Source of the DNA: Actinoallomurus purpureus
GTDB taxonomy: Bacteria; Actinomycetota; Actinomycetes; Streptosporangiales; Streptosporangiaceae
Direction: 5' to 3'
Length of the DNA stretch: 64,000 bases
NCBI RefSeq assembly: GCF_024055795.1
Contig: NZ_JAMXMY010000031.1
Location: 1 to 64,000, forward strand
A program made the position numbers and the translations under genes. Under the pieces are notes generated by a model that saw nothing but the letters and a program-made list of their open reading frames with translations, made no database searches and was not told the origin of the DNA. Shown here piece after piece: positions 1-8,082 of the stretch (the first letter of the stretch is position 1; each line of letters opens with the position of its first letter).

Positions 1-1329
1 CAGGTCATGGTGCAGGCCTGCCTGGCGGGATTCGGGGCCGGCTCGGCCGTGACGGCCCTGGCCGGCTCGCTGCCGACGCTGATCGCGGGACGCGGCCTGC
101 AGGGCCTCGCCGGAGGCGCCCTCCTGCCGATCACGATGGCGCTGGCGGGGGACCTGTGGGACGAACGCCGCCGCCCGGCCGTGCTCGGCGGGGTCGGCGC
201 GCTGCAGGAGCTGGGCAGCGTGCTCGGCCCGCTGTACGGGGCGGGGATCGCCGCGCTGGTCGGCTGGCGCGGCATCTTCTGGATCAACATCCCGGTCACG
301 CTGCTGGCCATGGCGGCGGTGTGGTGGGCCGTGCCGCGGGGACGCCCGTCGACCGCCGCGCGCGTCGACGTGGTCGGCGGCCTGCTGCTGGCCGCCGGGC
401 TGGGCCTGCTGGTCGCCGGCCTGTACAACCCGGACCCGCAGCGGTCGGCGCTGCCCTCGTGGGGGGTGCCGTGCGTCGTCGCCGGTGGCGTGGTGATCGC
501 CGGGTTCGCTGTGTGGGAGGCGCGCGCCCGTACCCGGCTGCTCGACCTGCGCGGCGCGGCGCGCGGCGGCCTGTCCGCCGTCCTGGGCGTCAGCCTGCTC
601 TCGGGCGCGGCACTGATGATCACGCTCGTCGACGTGCAGCTGATCGCGCAGACGCTGTTCGGCAGGAACTCCACGGGTGGCGCCCTCCTGCTCGCCCACT
701 TCCTCGTCCCCCTCGCGGTGGCCGCGCTGGCCGGCGGCCTCCTGGCCCGGTGGTGCGCCGAACGCTGGATCGTCGCCGGCGGCATGCTCGTCGCGGCCGG
801 GGCGTACGCCCGGATCGCCACCTGGCCGGTCCGGGCCGAAGGCCTCCACTACGACCTGGGCCTGTTCGCCGTCCCACGAGTCGGCGCGGACCTGGCCGTC
901 GCCGGTCTGGGCCTGGGCCTGGTGATCGCGCCGCTGTCGGCGGTCGCGCTGCGCTCCGTTCCCGCCGTACGGCACGGCGTCGCGTCGGCCGCCGTGGTGG
1001 TCGCCCGGATGATGGGCATGCTGCTCGGCGTGGCGGGCCTGAGCGCCTGGGGCTTCTACCGTTTCCACGCGCTCACCGCTCATCTCGTCACCCCGCTGCC
1101 GATCGGCGTGTCGCCCACGGAGTTCGCCCGCCGCATGGCCGCCTACCTGGCCGCCGTGAAGGCCGCCCTGCACACCGAGTACGCCGACATCTTCTGGGCG
1201 ACCGCCGGGGTCTGCGCCCTCGCGGCCCTGCTCGGCCTCGCGGTCGGCGGCGGCGCGCCCGCCGAGGCCGGCGAGGAACCCGCCGCCCCGGAGCCGGTCC
1301 CGACGACGGCCGAACCGCCGTCCGCCTGA
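1..1329 (+). CDS. MFS drug/H+ antiporter, 5'-truncated by window edge
   Basis: Polytopic membrane exporter of the major facilitator superfamily, DHA2-like by layout. The reading frame is open from base 1, so the first helices lie outside the window; the ATG at base 7 is an internal Met, not a supported start. Visible are the GRGLQGLAGGALLP segment, the R-rich cytoplasmic loop after DLWDERRR, an antiporter motif C-like stretch (ELGSVLGPLYGA) and the WRGIFWINIP motif typical of this branch, followed by many hydrophobic segments and a Pro/Glu-rich cytoplasmic tail. The substrate cannot be read from sequence. It converges on the phospholipase-D-like gene, with about 20 bases between the two stops. 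Family certain, substrate unknown. Confidence 0.9.
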   Translation, partial: QVMVQACLAGFGAGSAVTALAGSLPTLIAGRGLQGLAGGALLPITMALAGDLWDERRRPAVLGGVGALQELGSVLGPLYGAGIAALVGWRGIFWINIPVTLLAMAAVWWAVPRGRPSTAARVDVVGGLLLAAGLGLLVAGLYNPDPQRSALPSWGVPCVVAGGVVIAGFAVWEARARTRLLDLRGAARGGLSAVLGVSLLSGAALMITLVDVQLIAQTLFGRNSTGGALLLAHFLVPLAVAALAGGLLARWCAERWIVAGGMLVAAGAYARIATWPVRAEGLHYDLGLFAVPRVGADLAVAGLGLGLVIAPLSAVALRSVPAVRHGVASAAVVVARMMGMLLGVAGLSAWGFYRFHALTAHLVTPLPIGVSPTEFARRMAAYLAAVKAALHTEYADIFWATAGVCALAALLGLAVGGGAPAEAGEEPAAPEPVPTTAEPPSA

Positions 1330-1351
1330 GCCGCGCACGGCGGAGTCCGGG

Positions 1352-2602
1352 TCACTCGACCGAGCCGGTCAGACGGCCGTCGTCCTGCTCGAGGACCGCC
1401 GCCGGCACCGAGGCCATGCCGGTGGCCTTGATCCGGTGAGCCCGGCCGAACAGCGGGTCGAAGTTGGCGGCGTAACGGTCCTCCAGGGCACCGTCCGCGA
1501 TCGTGACCATCGCCTCGTCGTGTCCGTGGAAGCCGACGGCCGTGTAGTTGTTGCTTCCGGTGAAGACGACCTTCTGCCGGGTGCCCTCATAGCCGCCGTC
1601 GATCAGCAGGTACTTCGAGTGCGCGTAGACGCGGGAGTTCTCCGACAGGTAGCGGATCTCCGGGTTTCCGTTCCGGCCCCCCGGCTTGGTCAGGCGGCGT
1701 GCGGCCCTGCGGCCGATCCGGTCGAAGACCACCTGAACGCGGCATCCCGCGTCGTCGAGTTTCCAAAGCCGCTGCGCGATCGGCGCCCACGTGAAGTGCC
1801 CCAGGCTGAGCCGGATGCGCGTGCCGCCCGCGCATGACACCTTGTCGAGGGCGGCGCTGATCGGGTCGCCCTTCGCCCACGGGAAGAAGTCGATCCGGTA
1901 CGCCCCCGCCTGGACGGTGCTGTGATAGTCGCCGTTCGGGTGCCGGGCGGCGAGGTCGTCGAAGTAGCGCAGGTAGCCCTCGTGGACCGCGGCGTCCTTG
2001 ATGGTCAGCGCGTCGTTCCACTGGGTGTCGCGGGCGCCGTCCGTGGCGTTGGCGGAGGTCTGCACCACCACGTCCCGGTTTCCCAACGTCGTGGAGAACA
2101 GGAAGAACTTGTTGTGGTTGAAACTCGGGCCGATGCAGCCCCGGCCCCGGCCGCACACCACGACCCATGACGACTTCCGCCTGTCGCGGCCCAGGCCCGC
2201 GCGCAGCCTCTTGTACGCGACGTAGTCCGTGGACTCGTGATCCAGCACCACCTGAACATGGACCTTGCGCCGGCTCGCGGCGACCAGCTGCGCGGCCGTG
2301 TCCAGGCTGGCGAAGTGGTACATCGCGACGGCGATCGTCTCTCCGGAGGGCGTGCCGGCGATCAGCCGTGCGACCTGGTCGGCGATCGCGTCCCGCCGGG
2401 CGGAGCCGGCCTGCGGCGAATTGAAGATCGGGCCGGTCCGGACGGCGGACCGCGTCCCCTCGTCGCCCGGGCCGCCGGACACGGGCCGGACCACGGCCAC
2501 GGACTCGGTGGTCGCCGCGAGCGCGGCCCCACCGGGGCCGACGGTTCCGACGGCCACGACACAGGAGACGGCCAACGCCGCCTCGGCCACAGACATAACC
2601 AC
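1352..2602 (-). CDS. Secreted phospholipase D-like (HKD) protein
   Basis: About 416 residues. The N-terminus has a hydrophobic signal-like stretch (residues about 3-30, AALAA before the mature part), so the product is probably exported. It carries two HKD-type motifs: HNKFFLF at about 163-169 (H163, K165) and HSKYLLID at about 328-335 (H328, K330, D335), each followed by the N/S-rich segment expected (TSANAT, GSNNYT). These are the paired catalytic motifs of phospholipase D/nuclease enzymes acting through a phospho-histidine. Known family members cleave phospholipid head groups or nucleic acid; which applies here is unknown. The GTG at 2602 is chosen because AGGAG sits 5 bases upstream; an ATG two codons later is possible. 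Confidence 0.85.
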   Translation of the reverse strand: MVMSVAEAALAVSCVVAVGTVGPGGAALAATTESVAVVRPVSGGPGDEGTRSAVRTGPIFNSPQAGSARRDAIADQVARLIAGTPSGETIAVAMYHFASLDTAAQLVAASRRKVHVQVVLDHESTDYVAYKRLRAGLGRDRRKSSWVVVCGRGRGCIGPSFNHNKFFLFSTTLGNRDVVVQTSANATDGARDTQWNDALTIKDAAVHEGYLRYFDDLAARHPNGDYHSTVQAGAYRIDFFPWAKGDPISAALDKVSCAGGTRIRLSLGHFTWAPIAQRLWKLDDAGCRVQVVFDRIGRRAARRLTKPGGRNGNPEIRYLSENSRVYAHSKYLLIDGGYEGTRQKVVFTGSNNYTAVGFHGHDEAMVTIADGALEDRYAANFDPLFGRAHRIKATGMASVPAAVLEQDDGRLTGSVE

Positions 2603-2787
2603 AACTTCTCCTGCACACGGGGGAGCTTGGGTGAAAAAATGTCACAAATTCACCCAAGTGCCGCAGATCGTACAGGAGATCACACTCCGTCATCGAGGGA
2701 GGTGAACAGACATAAAGGTAGATCTTTCAGCGCCACGCCACGCCACGGCGAGGACGAAGATCGCCGCATCGGCCGTTGGTAGCCTGC

Positions 2788-2804
2788 TCATCCGTTTCGG
2801 ATGA
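2788..2804. promoter_or_regulatory. Perfect 7-bp inverted repeat before the DJ-1/PfpI gene
   Basis: TCATCCG-TTT-CGGATGA, arms 2788-2794 and 2798-2804, ends 12 bases before the GTG at 2817. The position suits an operator or a 5'-leader hairpin; which one is not decidable from sequence. Confidence 0.4.
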
Positions 2805-2816
2805 TCGGCGGTCAAG

Positions 2817-3407
2817 GTGCGTATCGAGATCGTGGTGTTCGATGGCTTCGATGAGATCGATGTGTTCGGTCCGTTCGAGGCCCTGTCCAGTGCGGGGTTC
2901 CAGGTGGCCTTGGCCGCTGTCGAGCGTCCCGGCGTCGTGGTGAGCATGCGAGGGGTCAGTCTCAACGTTTCGGCGGTCCTTGGCGAAGCAGATGGAGTCG
3001 TCGTCCCAGGTGGTGGCTGGCTGAATCACGCCGAGGAGGGATCGTGGGCCCAGGCCCAGCGGAAGGTCCTGCCGAACAGGCTCGTCGAGCTCGCCCCGAA
3101 CACCCGGTGGCTGGCCTCGGTATGTACGGGCACGATGCTGCTCGCGACGGCCGGCCTGCTGACCGGCCGTCACGCGACCACGAATCACAACGCGTTCGAT
3201 GAACTCGCCCCACACGTGGCTGAAGTGATCGACGAACGCGTCGTCGATGACGGCGATCGGATCACTGCGGGAGGTCTCACCGCCGGGCTGGACCTGGGGC
3301 TATGGATCACTGAGAGAGAGCTCGGATCGGAAAGGGCCGACCAGGTATCCCGATCGATGGAATACGAGCGTCAGGGACGAGTCTGGCACGCTCCCAAGAG
3401 GCGATAG
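2817..3407 (+). CDS. DJ-1/PfpI family protein (class I glutamine amidotransferase-like)
   Basis: 196 residues with the flavodoxin-like DJ-1/PfpI fold. It opens IEIVVFDGFDEIDVFGPFE, which matches the branch found in isonitrile hydratases and in the sensor domain of AraC-type regulators. The nucleophile-elbow cysteine is C103 in SVCTGTMLLATAGLL, and the VVVPGGGW strand-loop is intact. There is no C-terminal AraC DNA-binding domain, so it is probably an enzyme or stress protein rather than a regulator. The start is GTG 2817; the upstream ribosome site is weak. Isonitrile hydratase activity is a possibility only. Confidence 0.8.
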   Translation: MRIEIVVFDGFDEIDVFGPFEALSSAGFQVALAAVERPGVVVSMRGVSLNVSAVLGEADGVVVPGGGWLNHAEEGSWAQAQRKVLPNRLVELAPNTRWLASVCTGTMLLATAGLLTGRHATTNHNAFDELAPHVAEVIDERVVDDGDRITAGGLTAGLDLGLWITERELGSERADQVSRSMEYERQGRVWHAPKRR

Positions 3408-3588
3408 CAGAACGTCGTGCGCACTTACGGCAGGGCCGCCTGCCGGCCTTCTGCGCGCTCATATCGTGCGCCTACGGATATTCGGCTGGGACGCGGCGGA
3501 CCTACCGGTGCCGGGCCACTTCACGCAGGCGCGGGGGTAACTGCGGTCTGCCCTTGCCGTCGGCGCCTGGAGGGCGCACGCTCGGTCC

Positions 3589-3666
3589 ATGAGACGCGGA
3601 TGTTCATGCGGGCACGGATCCAGCTGCTCCTGCTCCAAGGGATGCTCCTGCGGCTGTAACGGCTGA
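3589..3666 (+). CDS. Very small Cys-rich peptide, metallothionein-like (tentative)
   Basis: A 25-codon reading frame in the 315-base gap between the DJ-1 gene and the HEAT gene. It encodes MRRG followed by CSCGHGSSCSCSKGCSCGC and NG: seven Cys in 25 residues, arranged as CxC pairs with Gly/Ser spacers and one His. Cys-dense CxC layouts are typical of metal-binding peptides. A GGAGGG lies at 3569-3574, 14 bases before the ATG, which is long for a ribosome site. The frame is open back to 3541, so a non-ATG start is possible. Against it: short length and no homologue I can name. The rest of 3408-3722 shows no gene I can support. Confidence 0.35.
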   Translation: MRRGCSCGHGSSCSCSKGCSCGCNG

Positions 3667-3722
3667 CCTCACCGGCTAGGGCGGTCCGGCCGCAGTAGGC
3701 GCAGCGGGAGGCGAGCACGCCG

Positions 3723-4064
3723 TCAGGCGATCCAGCCGTTGACGCGCCCCCGGTGGAGGGCCTGCCGGGCCTCGGCGCTGTCGAGCATCTCCAGGCCCCT
3801 GATCGCCCAGAACCGCAGCGACTCGTCGTCGCTGTCGAGCTGGTCGGCCAGGACCGTCAGAGCGCCCGGCGACCGGGCCTCGGTGATGAGCTCGAGGAGC
3901 AGGCAGCGCAGCTCGTCGTCCCGCTCTTCGCGGAACGCTTCGACGATCTCGTCGACGTACGCGTCCGCGTGCTCGCGCAGGAAGTCGAAGCCCTGCGCCC
4001 TGAGCGCGGGGTCCGGGCTCCGCATGGACTGCAGGGCCCGTTCAACGCGCTGGTTCGCCATCAA
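3723..4064 (-). CDS. Small HEAT-repeat protein
   Basis: 113 residues, almost wholly helical, built from two to three HEAT-like helix pairs (for example ALRAQGFDFLREHADAYVDEIVEAF, then DELRCLLLELITEAR, then ESLRFWAIRGLEML). Such proteins are scaffold or adaptor modules; no catalytic residues are visible. It is similar in size to the many small HEAT proteins next to actinomycete housekeeping genes. The gene is divergent from the Sir2 gene with about 110 bases between starts. No specific partner can be inferred. Confidence 0.75.
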   Translation of the reverse strand: MMANQRVERALQSMRSPDPALRAQGFDFLREHADAYVDEIVEAFREERDDELRCLLLELITEARSPGALTVLADQLDSDDESLRFWAIRGLEMLDSAEARQALHRGRVNGWIA

Positions 4065-4176
4065 GTCATCCTCGGCACCGGGTGGTCATGACGCACCGCA
4101 TCGTAGAGGAACCCTCCGACGGTTTCGCGATCACCCGGCGGCTTGGGCAGGGGCGGGCATCGAGCATCATGGAGGG

Positions 4177-5109
4177 ATGACTGGGGCGGTGGACAAGAGT
4201 GGCATACGCGACCGGTCGGGCGTGGCTGTGGGCGCCCACGGCCGGACCGGAACGGTCCCGCACACCAAGGATCTCGCGTCCGACACCGCCTTCGCGATGC
4301 TGGTCGACCTGGTCGCCGACGGCGACGTCGTGGTCCTGAGCGGGGCCGGCCTGTCGACCGAGTCCGGCATCCCGGACTACCGGGGGGAGACCGGGCGTCG
4401 TCGGCGGGCCGAGCCGATGACCTACCAGACCTTCGTCGGCAGTGAGGCCGCCCGTCGCCGCTACTGGGCGCGCAGCCACCTCGGGTGGCGGCATGTCGCG
4501 CGCGCCTCGGCCAACGCCGGACACCGCGCCGTGGCCGAACTGCAACGACGCGGCCTGGTCGCCGGGATCATCACCCAGAACGTCGACGGCCTGCACCAGG
4601 CCGCCGGTGCCCGGCGGGTCATCGAGTTGCACGGCGGCCTCGACCGCGTCGTCTGCCTCGCGTGCGGCCGGCGCACGCCCCGCGGGGTGCTCGACGAACG
4701 CCTGCGCGCCGCCAATCCCGGCTGGGGCGCCGAGGCGACTGTGATCAACCCCGACGGTGACGCCGTGCTCGCCGACGACCGGATCGACTCCTTCACCACC
4801 GTCGGCTGCGTGGACTGCGGCGGAGTGCTGAAGCCGGACGTGATCTTCTTCGGCGAGAACGTCCCGCGCCCGCGCGTCGAGGAGTGCTACGCCCTGACCG
4901 AGCGCGCCGGAACCCTCCTCGTCCTCGGTTCCTCGCTGACGGTGATGTCCGGATACCGCTTCGTCCGCCGCGCCGCCGAACGCTCGATACCAGTCGCGAT
5001 CGTCAACCAGGGCCCGACCCGGGGCGACGCCGAGGCGCTGCTGTCCCTGGACGTACCGCTCGGCGCGACCCTCACCGGGCTCATCGGCGAGCTCGGCGCG
5101 ACGCGCTGA
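4177..5109 (+). CDS. Sir2-family NAD-dependent protein deacylase
   Basis: About 310 residues. All sirtuin hallmarks are present: NAD-binding GAGLSTESGIPDYRG (about 56-70), TQNVDGLH (about 133-140), catalytic His in the LHGG motif (H152), and a zinc module with Cys pairs C160/C163 and C211/C214. The enzyme removes acyl groups from lysines using NAD+. The exact start is uncertain: the ATG at 4177 abuts a GGAGGG with no spacing, and the first 30 residues are not conserved-looking, so translation may begin at a GTG near 4222. Confident on function, less so on the first residues. Confidence 0.9.
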   Translation: MTGAVDKSGIRDRSGVAVGAHGRTGTVPHTKDLASDTAFAMLVDLVADGDVVVLSGAGLSTESGIPDYRGETGRRRRAEPMTYQTFVGSEAARRRYWARSHLGWRHVARASANAGHRAVAELQRRGLVAGIITQNVDGLHQAAGARRVIELHGGLDRVVCLACGRRTPRGVLDERLRAANPGWGAEATVINPDGDAVLADDRIDSFTTVGCVDCGGVLKPDVIFFGENVPRPRVEECYALTERAGTLLVLGSSLTVMSGYRFVRRAAERSIPVAIVNQGPTRGDAEALLSLDVPLGATLTGLIGELGATR

Positions 5110-5185
5110 GATCCGACCGCCGAGCGTAGGCGGACTACGCCATATGGTGATGGTGCCCGGCGCTTTACGGTGTGACCGTTGCGTC

Positions 5186-5836
5186 ATGAAAGGGCGCTTC
5201 GTCTCGATGACGGTCGGCTGTCTGGTCCTCGCCGCGTGCGGCGGGACGTCGCGAGCACCCGTGGCGGCGACGACCCGGCCGCCGGTGGCGGACTCCTCTG
5301 CGCCGTCCGCCTCGCACCCCTCACCGTCCTCGGCCGGGCCGACGGTCGAGGACTCCCCGGCGTCCTCCCCGGAACCGAGTGACACGGGAGCGGGCGACCG
5401 GTCCTCGACCGCCCCTTTCGACGACCTCCCGGCGACGTACCGGGTGTCGCGCGTCGCCGGGTTCACGCAGTACCAGGGCAATCCCGCCTGGATCCCCTCC
5501 GAACGCTCCAGGGTGGCCAACGCCGTCTGGGAGTTCGACCGGGACGGGACGTTCGCGTTCACCACGTCGAACGTCCGGACCGACCTGTTCCCCCTGCACG
5601 GCACGTACCGCGTCGAGGGCACGACCCTCAGCTTCTCCGCGCACGGCGCGGCGGCCAACGCCGGCGGCAGCGCGCACGCCGAGCTCATCGGGACGATGGA
5701 CCTGTCGGCGGACCCTCACGTCGTCCGGTTCAGACTCATCACCGGTTCCGGGTACGGCGCGGTGGTCGACGACCAGCGGTTCGCCTCCGCGACGGCCGCG
5801 GCGTACGGCGGCACGGTCGCCGTGACGGCCGGTTGA
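5186..5836 (+). CDS. Putative lipoprotein of unknown function
   Basis: 216 residues from the ATG at 5186. The N-terminus MKGRFVSMTVGCLVLAAC is a lipoprotein signal peptide with lipobox LAAC (Cys18), followed by a Ser/Pro/Thr-rich linker of about 60 residues and then a compact domain (about 80-215) rich in beta-strand-like sequence (GTYRVEGTTLSFSAHG). It resembles the many extracytoplasmic lipoproteins with lipocalin- or FHA-unlike small beta domains, but I do not recognise the family. An in-frame ATG at 5144 exists, but it would place a non-signal segment before the lipobox. Confidence 0.7.
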   Translation: MKGRFVSMTVGCLVLAACGGTSRAPVAATTRPPVADSSAPSASHPSPSSAGPTVEDSPASSPEPSDTGAGDRSSTAPFDDLPATYRVSRVAGFTQYQGNPAWIPSERSRVANAVWEFDRDGTFAFTTSNVRTDLFPLHGTYRVEGTTLSFSAHGAAANAGGSAHAELIGTMDLSADPHVVRFRLITGSGYGAVVDDQRFASATAAAYGGTVAVTAG

Positions 5837-5855
5837 CGGGGAGGAGGGTCTCCCG

Positions 5856-6353
5856 GTGAGCGTCGTCGCGGAATGGTCGGAGCGCATCGCCCGGAGGGTG
5901 ACGCCGGAGGAGATCGACTTCGCGGCCGACGTGGGCGAGGCCTTCGCGGCCGGGGGCGTGTCCCGGCGCGCGCTGTTCGACTCGCCGGGTGCGGAGCCGG
6001 GCGGGTTCGGCCTGGCGAGCGCGGTCGGTGAACTGCCCGTCATCCTCGCCGCCCTGGCGGACACCGGCCGGGTCCTCCGGCACGCGCTCGGCACCCAGGA
6101 GTTCGGCAACGTGATGGCCGTCGCGAGCCTGCTCGTCTCGTTGCGCGGTGGCGGACGGCCGCCCGACGAGCAGCGGGACGACGCCCGCACGGCGCTCGCC
6201 CGGGCGTACGTCGAGCTCCGGGATCGGCTCCAGACCCTCGGGTTTCCGCCCGGCCGCGCCGAGCGGCTGGCCCGCGAGCTGCTCGAGGAGCTGCTCACCG
6301 ACGCCGTCAGCGCCGAGGACTTCCTCCGCCGGCTGGACGGCGGGAAACGGTGA
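5856..6353 (+). CDS. Hypothetical protein, operon partner of a membrane metallopeptidase
   Basis: 165 residues starting at GTG 5856, with GAGGAGGG 7 bases upstream. It is soluble, Ala/Leu/Arg-rich and helical, with no recognised motif. The stop overlaps the next gene's start (GTGA at 6350-6353), so the two are translationally coupled. That coupling suggests a role with the peptidase, for example as an adaptor or regulator, but this is inference. Confidence 0.65.
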   Translation: MSVVAEWSERIARRVTPEEIDFAADVGEAFAAGGVSRRALFDSPGAEPGGFGLASAVGELPVILAALADTGRVLRHALGTQEFGNVMAVASLLVSLRGGGRPPDEQRDDARTALARAYVELRDRLQTLGFPPGRAERLARELLEELLTDAVSAEDFLRRLDGGKR

Positions 6354-7546
6354 CCCGTCCGGGCGTCGCCACCGTGGCACCCCCGTGGATCTGGATGTTC
6401 TTCATCGGGTACCTCGCGATCGGTGTACCCGACTCGATCGACACCTGGCAGCGGCAGCTCGCCGACTACAGCGGACACCACTCGGTCCCCTTCACTCTGC
6501 TGAAGGTGTTCGCCGCAGTGGAGTTGCTGCCGGTCGCCTTCCTCGTCGCCGGCCTGGCAGGCGTCGTCCTGCCCTCCGTGCGCGGCCGCCTGGTGGAGCG
6601 GAGGTTCGGCCTCGTCCCCGACGACCGGCCCGTCATCGCCGAGATGCGACGGTTCGTGGAGGCGTACGCGCCGGGCGTCGAGCTGCGCGTCACACTCCGG
6701 CCGGGCCGGCAGGCCCGTGTGTACCCGGTCGGCCTGCGGCGGGCCCGCATCGCGGTGTTCCGGCCGATGGCCGCCCTGTGGCGCCAGGACCGGCAGGCCG
6801 CCCAGGCCGTCCTCCTGCACGAGATCGCGCACCTGCGGCAGGGCGACCACCTGATCGTCGGTCTCGGCAGCCCCTTTCCGTGGCTCGTACGCGTCTGGGC
6901 TCCGGCGTTCCTCCTCGCCGAACTGCTGCCCGCCCTCATCTTGTTCGCGACGCGACCGCCCCTGCTGGGGACCACGGTCGGCGCCCAGGTCGTGCTCGAC
7001 CTCGGCGCGGTCCCCCGGCAGCTGATCCTCCCGGTCGCGGCGCTGTGGCTGGCCGAGCTGGGCGCCGACCGGTTCCCCGCGGAGGTGGTCGGGCCGGACG
7101 CCCTTCGCCGCGCGCTCGAACGTTCGCGGTCGGCCCCCTGGTACTCCCCGCTGTCCCATCCCCCGGCGGGCGTACGGCGGAAACTGGCCGCTCATCCGCG
7201 TGCGGCGACGCTCATCCTGCTCACCGGCTGGTTCGCCGCGCTGGTCGTCAAGCTCGCCGCCACGATCGCCGCCGCGACGCCCGCGTTCCTCATGATCGGG
7301 AACTCCGTGCCGGAGACGGCGCGGGGGCTCACGCGCGGCGTCCGCGCCTTCCTCGTCGACGGCCGCCCGCTCCTCCTCGTCGCCCTGGCGCTCCTGCTGA
7401 CATGGCCGTTGCTCGCCCCGGTATGGACGCGCCGGTGGTCACCCGGCACGCCACCCGGACGGCCGGCCCGTTACCCCCTCTACCTGGCCGCGACCGCCCC
7501 GCCGACGCTGCTGGTGCTGGCCTCCTACCTCATCCCCACCGTCTGA
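6350..7546 (+). CDS. Membrane-bound M48/M56-type zinc metallopeptidase
   Basis: 398 residues with several hydrophobic segments (about 13-25, 55-77, 170-210 and 300-390). The zinc motif HEIAH is at H157-E158-H161 in LLHEIAHLRQGDHL, and a downstream ELGADRF supplies the probable third ligand, as in HtpX/BlaR1-like peptidases. It should cleave membrane or periplasm-facing substrates at the cytoplasmic membrane. No penicillin-binding sensor domain follows, so this is not a BlaR1 receptor. It overlaps the preceding hypothetical gene by 4 bases and forms a two-gene unit with it. Substrate unknown. Confidence 0.75.
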   Translation: MTRPGVATVAPPWIWMFFIGYLAIGVPDSIDTWQRQLADYSGHHSVPFTLLKVFAAVELLPVAFLVAGLAGVVLPSVRGRLVERRFGLVPDDRPVIAEMRRFVEAYAPGVELRVTLRPGRQARVYPVGLRRARIAVFRPMAALWRQDRQAAQAVLLHEIAHLRQGDHLIVGLGSPFPWLVRVWAPAFLLAELLPALILFATRPPLLGTTVGAQVVLDLGAVPRQLILPVAALWLAELGADRFPAEVVGPDALRRALERSRSAPWYSPLSHPPAGVRRKLAAHPRAATLILLTGWFAALVVKLAATIAAATPAFLMIGNSVPETARGLTRGVRAFLVDGRPLLLVALALLLTWPLLAPVWTRRWSPGTPPGRPARYPLYLAATAPPTLLVLASYLIPTV

Positions 7547-7608
7547 GGACGACCCGCAGAGGACGCGACTCGCATGATCTTGATCGCCGCGGGAGTCCCG
7601 GGCGCGGG

Positions 7609-7986
7609 TCACTTCGCGTTCGGGGCGGGACGCTCCCGGGCCGGGGCGTGGCCGTACGCACCGCCGAGGATGTTCTCGCGTCCCCACGCGCCGAGGGGCG
7701 CGAGCGCGGCGTTGAGCGAGACGCCGAGGGCGGTCAGCGAGTACTCCACCCGAGGCGGCACCTCGTCGTACGCCTCCCGGTGCACGATGCCGTCCTCCTC
7801 CAGCTCCCGCAGATGTGAGGCGAGGACCTTCTCCGTGATGCCCGGCAGGTACCGGCGCAGCTCGCCGAAGCGGCACGGTCGCTCGTTGAGCGCCCAGAGG
7901 ATCAGGACCTTCCACTTCCCGCCGATCACGTCCATCGCCGCGTCGATGCCGCAGACGTAGGCCCCGGGCCTTCGTGCGATCGCCAT
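7609..7986 (-). CDS. HxlR-family transcriptional regulator
   Basis: 125 residues with the compact winged-helix layout of HxlR regulators: IGGKWKVLILWAL (about 21-33), then RFGELRRYLPGITEKVLASHLRELEEDGIVHRE containing the recognition helix, then the VEYSLTALG wing. One Cys near the N-terminus (about 12) and one at about 38 could serve redox or electrophile sensing, as in some relatives. It is divergent from the imine-reductase-like gene with 96 bases between starts, the usual arrangement for a regulator and its target. Confidence 0.85.
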   Translation of the reverse strand: MAIARRPGAYVCGIDAAMDVIGGKWKVLILWALNERPCRFGELRRYLPGITEKVLASHLRELEEDGIVHREAYDEVPPRVEYSLTALGVSLNAALAPLGAWGRENILGGAYGHAPARERPAPNAK

Positions 7987-8030
7987 GGGACGCCCCTTCC
8001 ACCTGCTCCCTTACCCCGGGGTGACCACCC

Positions 8031-8048
8031 ACTTCGAAGTGCGTACTT
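8031..8048. promoter_or_regulatory. Candidate HxlR operator
   Basis: A perfect 10-bp palindrome ACTTCGAAGT (8031-8040) partly overlaps a second inverted pair, AAGT-GCGT-ACTT (8037-8048). They sit between the divergent HxlR and oxidoreductase genes, 35 bases before the latter's ATG. HxlR proteins typically bind short AT-arm palindromes in such positions. Pattern-based call. Confidence 0.45.
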
Positions 8049-8082
8049 GATCATCTCGAGGCCCGGAACAAGCCTATTCGTC

